From contig JADJAE010000020.1 of assembly GCA_016704445.1 (NCBI GenBank), positions 1-64,000 on the forward strand: a stretch of DNA of 64,000 nt, given 5' to 3'. Each line of letters starts with the position of its first letter. Position 1 is the first letter of the stretch. Positions 54,986 to 63,608 of the stretch are shown in pieces. Under the pieces are notes generated by a model, which ran no database searches, was not told the origin of the DNA, and was given only the letters and a program-made list of their open reading frames with translations. Position numbers and translations under genes: made by a program. This DNA is from Deltaproteobacteria bacterium (GTDB taxonomy: Bacteria > Myxococcota_A > Polyangia > Polyangiales > Ga0077539).

Positions 54986-56299
54986 GTGGCGCGCATCCTG
55001 GTGGTCGATGACGAGGAAGACCTGCGGGCGTTCTGCGAGGCCGCTCTTGCGGGCGCAGGGCACGACGTGGCGACCGCGGCGGACGGCGTGGAGGCCCTCG
55101 ACGCGCTGGCCCGGCGGCGCTTCGACCTGGTGCTGACGGACCTGCGCATGCCGAGGCTCGACGGCGAGGCGCTGCTCCGCCAGGTGCGGGCGACGTACCC
55201 CGACGTGGCGGTGATCGTGCTCACCGCGCACGGCAGCGTGGCCAAGGCAGTCGAGGCGATGCGACTGGGGGTGAGCGACTTCCTGGAGAAGCCCGTGGAG
55301 AGCCCCGGGGCGCTGCGCTCGGCGGTGACCAGGGCCCTCGGCCGCGACCCGCTCGCCGACGGGGGCGCAGCGACGGAGACCCGGCTGACCTGGGGCGCGG
55401 CGGCGATGGCGCCGGTGGAGACCGCCCTGCGGCGCGTGGCGCCCACCGACGCGACGGTGCTGCTGCAGGGAGAGAGCGGCGTGGGCAAGGAGGTCGCGGC
55501 GAGGGCGATACACCGCTGGAGCAGGCGGTCGGCGGGGCCCTTCGCGGCGATCAACTGCGCGTCGCTCTCGGAGACGCTGCTGGAGTCCGAGCTCTTCGGC
55601 CACGAGCGAGGGGCCTTCACCGGCGCGGTCACCCAGCGCATCGGTCACATCGAGGCCGCCTCCGGGGGGACCTTCTTCCTCGACGAGGTGGGGGAGCTCG
55701 CCCCATCGCTCCAGGCGAAGCTGCTGAGGGTGCTGCAGGAGCGCGAGTACACCCGCGTCGGAGGGACGCGCACGCTCGTCGCCAACGTGCGCTGGGTCGC
55801 GGCCACCAACCGCGAGCTCGTGGCGGCCGTGAGCGCGGGGCAGTTTCGCGCCGACCTCTACCATCGGCTGTCGGTGTTCCCGGTGATGATCCCGCCGCTG
55901 CGGGAGCGTCGGGAGGACATCGCGCCGCTCGCGGAGGCCATCGTCGCCCGGCTGCGGGTGCGCCTCGGTCGGCCCGGGCTGCGGCTCTCCCCGGCGACCC
56001 TCGCCACGCTCACGGCGATGCCCTTCCCCGGCAACGTGCGCGACCTCTCCAACACCCTGGAGCGCGCGGCCATCCTCAGCGACGGCGACGCGCTGCAGCT
56101 CGACGCGCCGCTGCCAGACGCGAGGGCGATGCCGATGGACGCCCCTCGCAACAGCGCTCCGACGCTGGAGGAGGCCGAGCTCACTGCCATCCGTCAGGCG
56201 CTGCAACGTCACGACGGCAACCGCAAGCGCGCCGCGGAGCACCTGGGCATGGGCCTCCGCACGCTCTACGAGAAGCTCAAGCGCTACCGGCTGGGCTGA
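54986..56299 (+). CDS. NtrC-family sigma-54 response regulator
   Basis: A 437-residue activator from a GTG at 54986. Receiver (1-115): VVDDEEDL and phospho-Asp in LVLTDLRMPRLDG. AAA+ domain (about 135-365): GESGVGKE Walker A, ELFGHERGAFTGA with the sigma-54 contact loop, GGTFFLDEVGEL Walker B, and the sensor regions. The Fis-type DNA-binding end reads HDGNRKRAAEHLGMGLRTLY. It activates sigma-54 promoters on phosphorylation by the upstream kinase. The paired inverted repeats at 56335-56367 and the -24/-12 site at 56425 are the likely target. Confidence 0.95.
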   Translation: MARILVVDDEEDLRAFCEAALAGAGHDVATAADGVEALDALARRRFDLVLTDLRMPRLDGEALLRQVRATYPDVAVIVLTAHGSVAKAVEAMRLGVSDFLEKPVESPGALRSAVTRALGRDPLADGGAATETRLTWGAAAMAPVETALRRVAPTDATVLLQGESGVGKEVAARAIHRWSRRSAGPFAAINCASLSETLLESELFGHERGAFTGAVTQRIGHIEAASGGTFFLDEVGELAPSLQAKLLRVLQEREYTRVGGTRTLVANVRWVAATNRELVAAVSAGQFRADLYHRLSVFPVMIPPLRERREDIAPLAEAIVARLRVRLGRPGLRLSPATLATLTAMPFPGNVRDLSNTLERAAILSDGDALQLDAPLPDARAMPMDAPRNSAPTLEEAELTAIRQALQRHDGNRKRAAEHLGMGLRTLYEKLKRYRLG

Positions 56300-56334
56300 G
56301 CCCCGCAGCTCCGGAGGCAGGGCGGCGTCCTCTG

Positions 56335-56439
56335 CTGCCGAATCCGCAGCGGCACTGCGGAATCCGCACTCCCCCCCTCCGCACTCCACCCCGCATCCTC
56401 CCGATTCCCCGGTAGAACCAGCGCGGCGCACCCGTTGCT
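56335..56439 (+). promoter_or_regulatory. Upstream activator sites and sigma-54 promoter
   Basis: TGCCGAATCCGCA (56335-56347) and TGCGGAATCCGCA (56355-56367) are inverted repeats 20 bp apart, two helical turns. About 60 bp downstream GGCGCACCCGTTGCT (56425-56439) fits the -24/-12 consensus with GG and GC exactly 10 bases apart and TTGCT at -12; one mismatch from GGCAC. The predicted start of transcription, about 56450, leaves only a 9-base leader. Confidence 0.65.
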
Positions 56440-56458
56440 CAAGGTCGATGCACCCACG

Positions 56459-57667
56459 ATGCGTCACCTCCTCGCCGCGACCGCGCTCTGCCTCACCGCC
56501 TCCGTCGCCTCCGTCGCCTCGGCGCAGCCCCTCGACTACGACGCCACCCTCGCCGCCGCCGCGCGCCAGGAGCGCGACGGCCACCCCGCCGCCGCCGCCG
56601 CCACCCTCGCTCCCCTCGCCGCCGCCTTCCCCGAGGACCACGCCGTCGCCCTCCGCCTCGCCTGGCTCACCTTCTCCTCCGCCGACTACCCCTCCGCGCG
56701 GCGTCACTACACCCGCGCCCTCGCGCTCTCCGCCGGCGCCTCCGTCGACGCCCGCCTCGGCCTCGCCTGGACCTTCCTCCGCCTCGGTGATCCCACCGCC
56801 GCGCGCTCCCGCTTCGAGGCGCTCACCGCCGACCCCACCGTGGGCGCCTCCGCCCGCGAGGGCCTCTCGCTCGCCCGCGCCGCGGAGCCCCGCCCGGTGC
56901 GCGCCTGGGCGGGCCTCTACGCCGGCGCACAGCTCTACCAGGGTCACCCGCAGCGCCGGCTCTCGCTCAGCGTCACCCCCTCGCTGACCCTCCAGCTCCA
57001 CGACCTCGTCCTCCTCGGCGCCAGCTACCGCGCGATCAACTACGACCTCCTGACCGCGCCTCCGCAGCCAGGGCGTCCCCCTCCGAGCAGCCGCCACCTC
57101 CAGCAGGAGTTCTACGCGTCGGCGGGCGTCACCCGCCCCGGCTATGCGCTGCGGCTCCACTACGGCCGCCTCTGGGACGCGGACAGCTCCATCGCCCCGG
57201 CCAACCTCTTCGGCGTCTCCGCGCGCGTCGCCCTCCGCGGCGAGCTCTACGCCGAAGCCAGCGTCGCCGCCTTCTCCGACGAGACCGTCGTGCGCGCGCT
57301 CGGATCGTGGTCCGCCGCGCTCACCGAGCGCTGGTCGCTCGGACCCACCGCCTCGGTGCAGTCGGGCTCCACCGGGCTCGGCGGATCGGTCGGCGCGCTC
57401 GTCTCCTACCGACGCGACGGCTACGCGCTCACGCTCTCCGGCCGCTACGGCGACGAGCGCCGCACCGTCTCCCTCGACAGCGCCCTCACCTTCGCCACCG
57501 ACGACCGCATCCGCGGCGGGGTCTCTCTCTCCGCGCGCATCCCGCTCGGCCGCGGGATCTCCCTCCTCCCCTCCTACGACTGGCTTCACCTCACCACGGG
57601 CGACGCGCTCCACGCGACGGACGCGGACGCCCACTTCCTCACCCTCGGCGTGCTCGGCGCCTGGTGA
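56459..57667 (+). CDS. TPR plus outer-membrane beta-barrel protein
   Basis: A 402-residue exported protein with signal peptide (ending SVASA-Q). Residues about 25-145 form helical TPR-like repeats (ARQERDGHPAAAAATLAPLA, YPSARRHYTRALALS, ARSRFEAL). Residues 150-402 are alternating beta strands rich in Tyr and Arg (LGASYRAINYDLL, RLHYGRLWDADSS, YRRDGYALTLSGRYGDERR) ending LGVLGAW with a terminal aromatic. TPR-plus-barrel is typical of outer-membrane secretion or assembly parts for polymers. First gene of the putative sigma-54 operon. The ATG at 56459 is chosen by the signal peptide. Confidence 0.75.
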   Translation: MRHLLAATALCLTASVASVASAQPLDYDATLAAAARQERDGHPAAAAATLAPLAAAFPEDHAVALRLAWLTFSSADYPSARRHYTRALALSAGASVDARLGLAWTFLRLGDPTAARSRFEALTADPTVGASAREGLSLARAAEPRPVRAWAGLYAGAQLYQGHPQRRLSLSVTPSLTLQLHDLVLLGASYRAINYDLLTAPPQPGRPPPSSRHLQQEFYASAGVTRPGYALRLHYGRLWDADSSIAPANLFGVSARVALRGELYAEASVAAFSDETVVRALGSWSAALTERWSLGPTASVQSGSTGLGGSVGALVSYRRDGYALTLSGRYGDERRTVSLDSALTFATDDRIRGGVSLSARIPLGRGISLLPSYDWLHLTTGDALHATDADAHFLTLGVLGAW

Positions 57668-57681
57668 CAAGGAGACCCATC

Positions 57682-57942
57682 ATGCAGCGACTCCGCGACC
57701 TCGCCATCAGCGACACGGGCTTCGTCTTCGACCCCTTCTCCGGGGCCACGTACACCGTCAACGGAACCGCCCAGTGCCTCCTCGACGGCCTGAAGCGCGG
57801 CCTCGACCGCGACGGCCTCGTGGCCCTCCTGCGCGAGCGCTTCGAGTGCTCCGACGAGGACCTCCCCCGCGACATCGACGACCTCGTTCAGTCGCTGCGG
57901 ATGTTCGGCCTCGTCCCCGGCGGCTTCGAGGTGGGCCGGTGA
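57682..57942 (+). CDS. PqqD-like small protein
   Basis: An 86-residue protein matching the PqqD/winged-helix layout: ISDTGFVFDPFSGATYTVNG, then TAQCLLDGLKRGLDRDGLVA, a FECSDEDLPRDIDDLVQSL helix and a LRMFGLVP end. PqqD-like proteins bind a peptide precursor and present it to a modifying enzyme; the HPr-rel-A subgroup has this style. Here it sits ahead of an ATP-grasp gene with which it overlaps (GTGA). SD AAGGAGA. No obvious precursor peptide gene is visible. Confidence 0.75.
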   Translation: MQRLRDLAISDTGFVFDPFSGATYTVNGTAQCLLDGLKRGLDRDGLVALLRERFECSDEDLPRDIDDLVQSLRMFGLVPGGFEVGR

Positions 57943-59000
57943 GCGCCCCCCTCACCGTCGCCGTCACCGGCCTCAACGCCACCGACAACCCCGGTCCCGG
58001 CGTCGGGGTGATCCGCTCGCTGCGCCACAACCGCGACGACGTGCGCGTGGTCGGCCTCGCCTACGACGCCCTCGAGCCCGGCGTCTACGCCGACGGGCTC
58101 GTCAGCGACGTGTTCATGATCCCCTACCCCTCGCAGGGCGTCGACCCGCTGCGCGACCGCCTCGCGTACATCCGCGAGCGCACCGGCTTCGACGTCATCA
58201 TCCCCACGCTCGACGCCGAGCTCCCGGGCTTCGTCGAGCTCGCCCCCGAGCTCGCCGCGCAGGGCGTCGGGATGCTCCTCCCCACGCGGGAGCAGCTCGA
58301 CCTTCGCTGCAAGGCGAAGCTCGCCGCGCTCGGCGACAAGGGGCTGCCGGTGCCCGCGTCGCGGGTGCTCACCGACGTCGCCCAGCTCTACTCCATCCAC
58401 GAGGTGATCCCCTTCCCGATCGTGGTGAAGGGGCCCTACTACGGGGCGCGCGTCGCCCACACGCTGGAGGAGGCCGTCGCGGCCTTCTACAAGATGGTCG
58501 GCGAGTGGGGCTACCCCGTGATCGTGCAGCAGTTCGTCGCGGGCCAGGAGCTGTGCGTCTGCGCCGTGGGCGACGGCGACGGCGGGCTCGTGGGCGCGGT
58601 GCAGATGCGCAAGACGGTCATCACCGACAAGGGCAAGGGGTGGGCGGGCGTGGCCATCCGAGACCCGGGGCTCAGCCAGCTCACGGCGACCTTCATGAGC
58701 GCGACGAAGTGGCGCGGACCCTGCGAGCTCGAGGTCATCCGCGACACCAATGGCGGCTACCACGTGCTGGAGGTGAACCCCCGCTTCCCCGCGTGGTGCT
58801 TCCTCTCCGCGGGCGCCGGGATGAACCTCCCCTACGCCGTCGCCGAGCTCGCCGCGGGGCGCGAGCTCTCCCCCCTCCACGACTACCGCGTGGGCACGAT
58901 GTTCGTGCGCATCGCGCTCGATCAGATCAGCGACATGGACGCCTTCTCCCGCATGAGCACCGCGGGTGAGGTCGTCCGCAGCCACGGAGTTGCGCGATGA
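57939..59000 (+). CDS. ATP-grasp ligase
   Basis: A 353-residue ATP-grasp enzyme like the carbamoyl-phosphate-synthase/biotin-carboxylase group. A preATP-grasp Rossmann part (1-115) has VTGLNATDNPGPGVGVIRSL and VIIPTLDAELPGF. The ATP lid and metal site follow: PFPIVVKGPYYGARVAHT (ATP-binding Lys), VIVQQFVAGQELCVCAVGDG and LEVNPRFPAWCFLSAGAG with the Glu-Asn-Arg metal ligands. Such enzymes join a carboxylate to an amine through an acyl phosphate. It starts GTGA-coupled to the PqqD-like gene and ends ATGA-coupled to the decarboxylase-like gene, so its substrate may be the product of that neighbour. Confidence 0.88.
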   Translation: MSAPLTVAVTGLNATDNPGPGVGVIRSLRHNRDDVRVVGLAYDALEPGVYADGLVSDVFMIPYPSQGVDPLRDRLAYIRERTGFDVIIPTLDAELPGFVELAPELAAQGVGMLLPTREQLDLRCKAKLAALGDKGLPVPASRVLTDVAQLYSIHEVIPFPIVVKGPYYGARVAHTLEEAVAAFYKMVGEWGYPVIVQQFVAGQELCVCAVGDGDGGLVGAVQMRKTVITDKGKGWAGVAIRDPGLSQLTATFMSATKWRGPCELEVIRDTNGGYHVLEVNPRFPAWCFLSAGAGMNLPYAVAELAAGRELSPLHDYRVGTMFVRIALDQISDMDAFSRMSTAGEVVRSHGVAR

Positions 59001-60340
59001 GCCGTCCCCTCTACGACCGCCCGATCCTCGCCCGCCACCAGACGGGCCTGATGAACAAGTTCAGCCGCGTGGCCTCGATGCAGCCGCAGACGCACATCGA
59101 CGGCGTGCCCGTGCAGACCCTCATCGAGGCCTACGGCTCGCCCCTCTTCGTCTTCTCCGAGAAGACCATCGTGGCGCGCTACCGCGAGCTGCGCGACGCC
59201 TTCGCGCGGCGCTTCTCCAAGGTGCGCATCGCGTGGTCGTACAAGACCAACTACCTCGACGCGGTCTGCAAGGTCTTCCACCGCGAGGGCGCCTGGGCCG
59301 AGGTGGTCTCGGAGTTCGAGTGGGAGAAGGCGCGGCACAACGGCGTGCCGGGCGAGCGCATCCACCTCAACGGGCCGCTCAAGACCGAGGCCACCCTGCG
59401 CCGGGTGCTCCCCGAGGGGACGCTCATCCACATCGACAACTTCGACGAGCTCGCGCTGCTGGAGCGCCTCGCCGACGAGCTCCACCTCACGCCGAAGGTC
59501 GCGCTGCGGGTCAACCTCGCGGTGGAGTCCATCCCCGCCTGGAGCCGCTTCGGCTTCAACCTGGAGAGCGGCCAGGCGATGACCGCCGCCAACCGCATCC
59601 TCACCGGCAAGCGCCTCGACCTCGTCGGGCTCCACTGCCACCTCGGCACCTTCATCCTCGACCCGGCCTCCTACCGGGAGCAGGCCACGAAGCTCGCGGG
59701 CCTCGCCAACGAGCTGCGCCGCGCCCACGGGGCGATCATGTCCTTCCTCGACATCGGCGGAGGCTTCGCGTCTCGCAGCAAGCTCAAGGCCCAGTACCTC
59801 CCCGGGGAGCAGGCCTCGCCGAGCTTCGACCGCTACGCCGCGGCCTGCGCCGAGGGCATGGCCGCGCTCGACTACCCCGCCGGGAGCGAGCCCACCATCG
59901 TGCTGGAGTCGGGCCGCGCGCTCGTCGACGACTCGGGAACGCTCATCTCCACCGTCATCGCCAACAAGCGCATGCCCGACGGACAGCGCGGCCTCGTCGT
60001 CGACGCGGGCGTCAACGTGCTCTTCACCTCGTTCTGGTACGACCACGACGTCGTCCCGGCGCAGCCCTTCGGCGGCATCTCCGAGCCCACCGTCATGTAC
60101 GGGCCGCTCTGCATGAACATCGACGTGGTGCGCGACACCATCCAGTTTCCGCCGATGCGCGCGGGCGACCAGGTCGTGTTCCGCAACGTCGGCGCCTACA
60201 ACGTCACGCAGTGGATGCAGTTCATCACGTACCGCCCCGCGGTCGTGATCATCGGCGCCGACGGCCGCCACGGCATCATCCGCAAGCGCGAGCAGCTCGA
60301 GACCCTGCTGGCCTCCGAGGAGGTCCCCTCGTGGCTGTGA
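58997..60340 (+). CDS. PLP-dependent decarboxylase (DapDC/Orn-DC group 2 family)
   Basis: A 447-residue type III PLP enzyme related to diaminopimelate decarboxylase. The PLP lysine is in VRIAWSYKTNYLDAV. The phosphate site is SFLDIGGGFAS, the barrel contains LVGLHCHLGTFILDP, and the C-terminal beta domain has IVLESGRALVDDSG and the catalytic Cys in MYGPLCMNIDVV. A 35-residue N-terminal extension (DRPILARHQTGLMNKFSRVA) is additional. Decarboxylation of a D-centre amino acid is the family reaction; the substrate is not known, and no lysine-pathway genes are near. Start overlaps the ATP-grasp stop by ATGA. Confidence 0.88.
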   Translation: MSRPLYDRPILARHQTGLMNKFSRVASMQPQTHIDGVPVQTLIEAYGSPLFVFSEKTIVARYRELRDAFARRFSKVRIAWSYKTNYLDAVCKVFHREGAWAEVVSEFEWEKARHNGVPGERIHLNGPLKTEATLRRVLPEGTLIHIDNFDELALLERLADELHLTPKVALRVNLAVESIPAWSRFGFNLESGQAMTAANRILTGKRLDLVGLHCHLGTFILDPASYREQATKLAGLANELRRAHGAIMSFLDIGGGFASRSKLKAQYLPGEQASPSFDRYAAACAEGMAALDYPAGSEPTIVLESGRALVDDSGTLISTVIANKRMPDGQRGLVVDAGVNVLFTSFWYDHDVVPAQPFGGISEPTVMYGPLCMNIDVVRDTIQFPPMRAGDQVVFRNVGAYNVTQWMQFITYRPAVVIIGADGRHGIIRKREQLETLLASEEVPSWL

Positions 60341-62526
60341 GCGCCGCCCACGCGGCCCTGGCGGCGGGCTGGCGCGTCGACGCCGCCCCTCGCGCCGGGG
60401 CCGCGGCGCAGCGCCTCGCGGAGACCCTCTGCCTCACCTACGCGCAGCTCCTCTTCTCCCGCTCTCCCCGCGTGGGCGCCCTGCTCCTGCTGGCCACCGC
60501 CACCGCCCCCGCCGCCGCGCTCGCGGGCGTCGCCTCGGTGCTCCTCGCGCTCGCCACGGCCAGCGCGCTCGGGCTCCCCCCGGAGCAGCGCCGCTCGGGG
60601 CAGCTCTCGTACAACGCGCTCATGGTGGGCCTCGCCCTCTCGGCGCTCACGCCCCCGTCGCCCTTCGCGCTGGGCGTGCTCGTCGTCGCGGTGGTCGCCT
60701 CGGTGCTGGTCACCGCCGCGCTGCACCTCGCGCTCGGCGTGGGCCACGGGCTGCCCGTCCTCACGCTGCCCTTCCTCGCGGTCTTCTACCTCACCATCGG
60801 AGCCCTCCCTCAGGGCGCCGCCCCCCTCGCGCTCTCCGAGGGCGGCCTCCTCGCCTCGTACCTCCAGGCGCTGGGATCGATCCTCTGCGCGCCTCGGGTC
60901 GACGCCGGGCTCCTGGTGCTGGCCGCGCTGCTGCTCCACAGCCGCATCGCCGCGGCGCTCTCGCTCTCGGTCTTCGCCCTCGCCTTCCATCTCTCGCCCG
61001 CGCTCGCGCCCTCGCTCGGGCTCAACGCGATGCTGGTCGCGATGGCCCTCGGCGCCGTGTGGTTCATCCCCGGACCGGCCTCCTACGCGATCGCCCTCGC
61101 GGGCTCTCTGGTCTCCGGCGCCCTGGGCCTCGGGCTCGCGGCGCGCTTCGAGCGCCTGGGGCTGCCGATCCTGATCGTTCCCTTCAACCTCACGGTGCCG
61201 CTGGTGCTCTACGTGATGCGCCAGCGCGTCTCCGACGGAGGACCGCACGCCGTCGACTTCGCCCCCGGCACCCCGGAGCAGAACCTCGCCTACTTCCACT
61301 CCCGCCGGGAGCGCTTCGGGGCCGTGCGCGGCGTTCGCTTCACCGCCCCCTTCCGAGGCCGCTGGACCTGCACCCAGGGAGTCTCCGGCGGCCTCACCCA
61401 CGAGGGCGTCTGGCGCCACGCGCTCGACTTCGAGGTGCTCGACGCCGACGGCCGCTCCTTCTCCGGCGACGGAAGCTCCCTGGAGGACTACTCCTGCTAC
61501 CGACTGCCGGTGACCGCCCCCGCCGCGGGCGTGGTCGCCAGGGTCATCGACGGCGTGCCCGACAACCCCGTCGGCGAGGTCAACCTCGACGACAACTGGG
61601 GCAACGTGGTGATCGTCTACCACGCGCCCGGCGTGTACTCCTGCCTGGCCCACCTCGCTCCAGGCAGCGCCCGCGTCCGCGAGGGTGACCCCGTGGCCGT
61701 CGGCGACGTGCTCGCCCTCTGCGGCAACTCAGGGCGATCGGCGACCCCTCACCTCCACCTGCAGCTCCAGGCGAGCGCCGACGTGGGGGCGGCGACGATC
61801 CCCATCGAGCTCCACGACGTCGTCGAGGTCTCCGCCTCGGGGGAGCTTCTCCACGCCGCGCGGGTTCCGTCGCGAGGGGAGGTGATCCGCCGCGTCGAGG
61901 CCGACGACGAGCGCGCCCTGCTGCTGCGCTTCGGCTACGGCGAGCCCCGTCACGCTCGCTACCTCGACGGCCGCCGCGAGCGCTCCGAGCAGCTCACCGC
62001 GGGCATCGACCTGCTGGGCCGCTGCGTGCTCCGCTCCGAGTCCACCGACGCCGTCCTCTACTACGAGCACACCCCCTCGGGCTTCACGGTGCACGACGTG
62101 GTGGGACCATCGGGCTCCTCGCTCCACCTGCTGAGGGTGGCGCTCTCCCGAGTCCCCTTCGACGCCTCCTCCTCGCTCCGCTGGAACGACCGGCTCCCCT
62201 TGCGCCCCTTCCTCCCGGTGTGGCTGCGCGCCCTCTACGACGTCGTCAGCCCCCTCGGCGCCCCGTCCTCGCTCTCGATGAACTACTCCGCCCGCCGCGA
62301 GGGCGCCTCGCTGCTCGTCGAGGGCCGCTCCGATCGATCGTCCCGCGATGGCTCTCCCTGGGTCGTCAGCGCCGCGCGGCTCTCCCCCGGCGTCGGCCTC
62401 GTCTCCGTCGACGTGCGCGTCCGGGGACGCCGCCAGCGCGTCGACCTCTCCCCCGTGGCGCCGCCCGTCGAGGAAGGCGCCCGCATCACGATCCTCCCTA
62501 CCGAAAGAGGCACCGCCCATGTCTGA
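60337..62526 (+). CDS. Urea-transporter-like / M23 peptidase fusion
   Basis: A 729-residue fusion. Residues 1-about 300 form about ten membrane helices of the urea-transporter (UT) family, with internal twofold marks: SYNALMVGLALSALTP in the first half and GLNAMLVAMALGAVWFIPG in the second, then LPILIVPFNLTVPLVLYVM. After this comes an M23 (LytM) domain at about 340-510: HALDFEVLD, APAAGVVARVIDG, NVVIVYHAPGVYSCLAHLAP and TPHLHLQLQ (the HxH). M23 enzymes cut peptidoglycan cross-links; the first motif is H-A-L-D rather than HxGxD, so catalysis needs care. The last 210 residues are an exported beta-rich extension. GTG at 60337 overlaps the upstream stop. Confidence 0.85.
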   Translation: MSAAHAALAAGWRVDAAPRAGAAAQRLAETLCLTYAQLLFSRSPRVGALLLLATATAPAAALAGVASVLLALATASALGLPPEQRRSGQLSYNALMVGLALSALTPPSPFALGVLVVAVVASVLVTAALHLALGVGHGLPVLTLPFLAVFYLTIGALPQGAAPLALSEGGLLASYLQALGSILCAPRVDAGLLVLAALLLHSRIAAALSLSVFALAFHLSPALAPSLGLNAMLVAMALGAVWFIPGPASYAIALAGSLVSGALGLGLAARFERLGLPILIVPFNLTVPLVLYVMRQRVSDGGPHAVDFAPGTPEQNLAYFHSRRERFGAVRGVRFTAPFRGRWTCTQGVSGGLTHEGVWRHALDFEVLDADGRSFSGDGSSLEDYSCYRLPVTAPAAGVVARVIDGVPDNPVGEVNLDDNWGNVVIVYHAPGVYSCLAHLAPGSARVREGDPVAVGDVLALCGNSGRSATPHLHLQLQASADVGAATIPIELHDVVEVSASGELLHAARVPSRGEVIRRVEADDERALLLRFGYGEPRHARYLDGRRERSEQLTAGIDLLGRCVLRSESTDAVLYYEHTPSGFTVHDVVGPSGSSLHLLRVALSRVPFDASSSLRWNDRLPLRPFLPVWLRALYDVVSPLGAPSSLSMNYSARREGASLLVEGRSDRSSRDGSPWVVSAARLSPGVGLVSVDVRVRGRRQRVDLSPVAPPVEEGARITILPTERGTAHV

Positions 62527-63142
62527 CCCACGCTCCATCGCCATGGTGATCGCCCTGTCCCTCTCGACCCTCGCGCCCCGCGCGATGGCCACCCCCGACG
62601 AGTGGCGTCGCTCGTACGCCCTGGAGACCCGCGGCGACATCCGCGGCGCCCTCTCGGCCATCGAGTCGCTGCCCGCGACCGACCGCGGGGCCTACCTCTT
62701 CGCGCTGCGCCACGCGTGGCTTCTCTACCTCGCGGGTCGCCACGACGACTCCGTCGCCGCCTACCGCCGGGCCGCCTCGGCGGCGCCTCGGGCGATCGAG
62801 CCCAGGGTGGGCGAGCTGCTCCCGCTGATGGCGCTGCGGCGCTGGCAGGAGACCGAGCAGCGCGCCAGGGAGGTGCTGCGGCTCGACGCGGACAACTACC
62901 TGGCCAGCCGGAGGCTCGCGCTGGCGCTCTATCAACTGGGCCGCTTCGACGACGCGTGCGGGGTGTACCAGCAGGTGAGCGAGCGCTACCCGGGCGACCT
63001 GGAGATGGTCTCCGGCGCGGCCTGGTGCGACCTGCGCCGGGGGAGGCGCGACGAGGCGGCGACGGCCTTCCGCTCGGTGCTGGCCGTGAGCCCGGACGAC
63101 GCCACCGCCGCCGCGGGCCTCACCGCCGCCCAGGGCCGCTAG
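62519..63142 (+). CDS. Exported TPR protein
   Basis: A 207-residue protein with signal peptide (MSDPRSIAMVIALSLSTLAP, cleaved near RAMA). It is built of about five TPR units: WLLYLAGRHDDSVAAYRRAA, LRLDADNYLASRRLALALYQ, LGRFDDACGVYQQVSERYPG, GRRDEAATAFRSVLAVSPDD. It starts inside the preceding gene (8-base overlap) and ends the operon. It is a probable scaffold in the periplasm, perhaps with the first-gene TPR/barrel protein. Confidence 0.85.
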   Translation: MSDPRSIAMVIALSLSTLAPRAMATPDEWRRSYALETRGDIRGALSAIESLPATDRGAYLFALRHAWLLYLAGRHDDSVAAYRRAASAAPRAIEPRVGELLPLMALRRWQETEQRAREVLRLDADNYLASRRLALALYQLGRFDDACGVYQQVSERYPGDLEMVSGAAWCDLRRGRRDEAATAFRSVLAVSPDDATAAAGLTAAQGR

Positions 63143-63608
63143 GCGGTTCCCGGTCCGGGACCTGGACCGACAAGAGCCGCGAGCCCTGCGAGGGAGTGCG
63201 TCGAGCCCGATGCGCAGCGCACGTGTCACGCGGCGAAGCTGGGGACGCCGACGCGGTCGCGGAAGATGGCCCTGACCGGGTGCTTACGAAGATCAGTCGG
63301 ATCTCGTGGGCGAGCGCCTGCAATCGACCTGACGCTGGAACCCGCGCCAACTTGTGGGCCCGCGATCGCCAGCCCGCGCTTCTGCGTGTTTGCTTCCAGG
63401 CGAATGGACTGCGGAAGAACGCGGGCTCGTGCAGCGGTTACGTTCGGACGGTGCGTCAGCGGTGCCGTTCGGTGACGGCCCATCCCGAGTTGGGCGCGGA
63501 GTTCGCCAGCCCGTCAATACAACTCGAAAGGGTTCGACTCGACTGTGGCCGGTGCGAGAGGCATCCTCGCACAGCCCTGCGGCCTGGTGTCGGGCGGCGC
63601 GGTACAGT
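63143..63608. other. Intergenic, nothing recognised
   Basis: No supported gene, repeat or strong hairpin. Open frames on either strand here read as Arg/Ala-rich strings with poor codon use. Confidence 0.45.

Noticed and set aside
53540..57670. A 1376-codon minus-strand frame opposite the AraC, kinase and sigma-54 regulator genes
   Set aside because: Same composition effect; overlaps four genes with clear motifs on the plus strand.
58997..60340. Annotation as lysA of lysine biosynthesis
   Set aside because: The fold is right, but the N-terminal extension and operon partners (PqqD-like, ATP-grasp) indicate another substrate.
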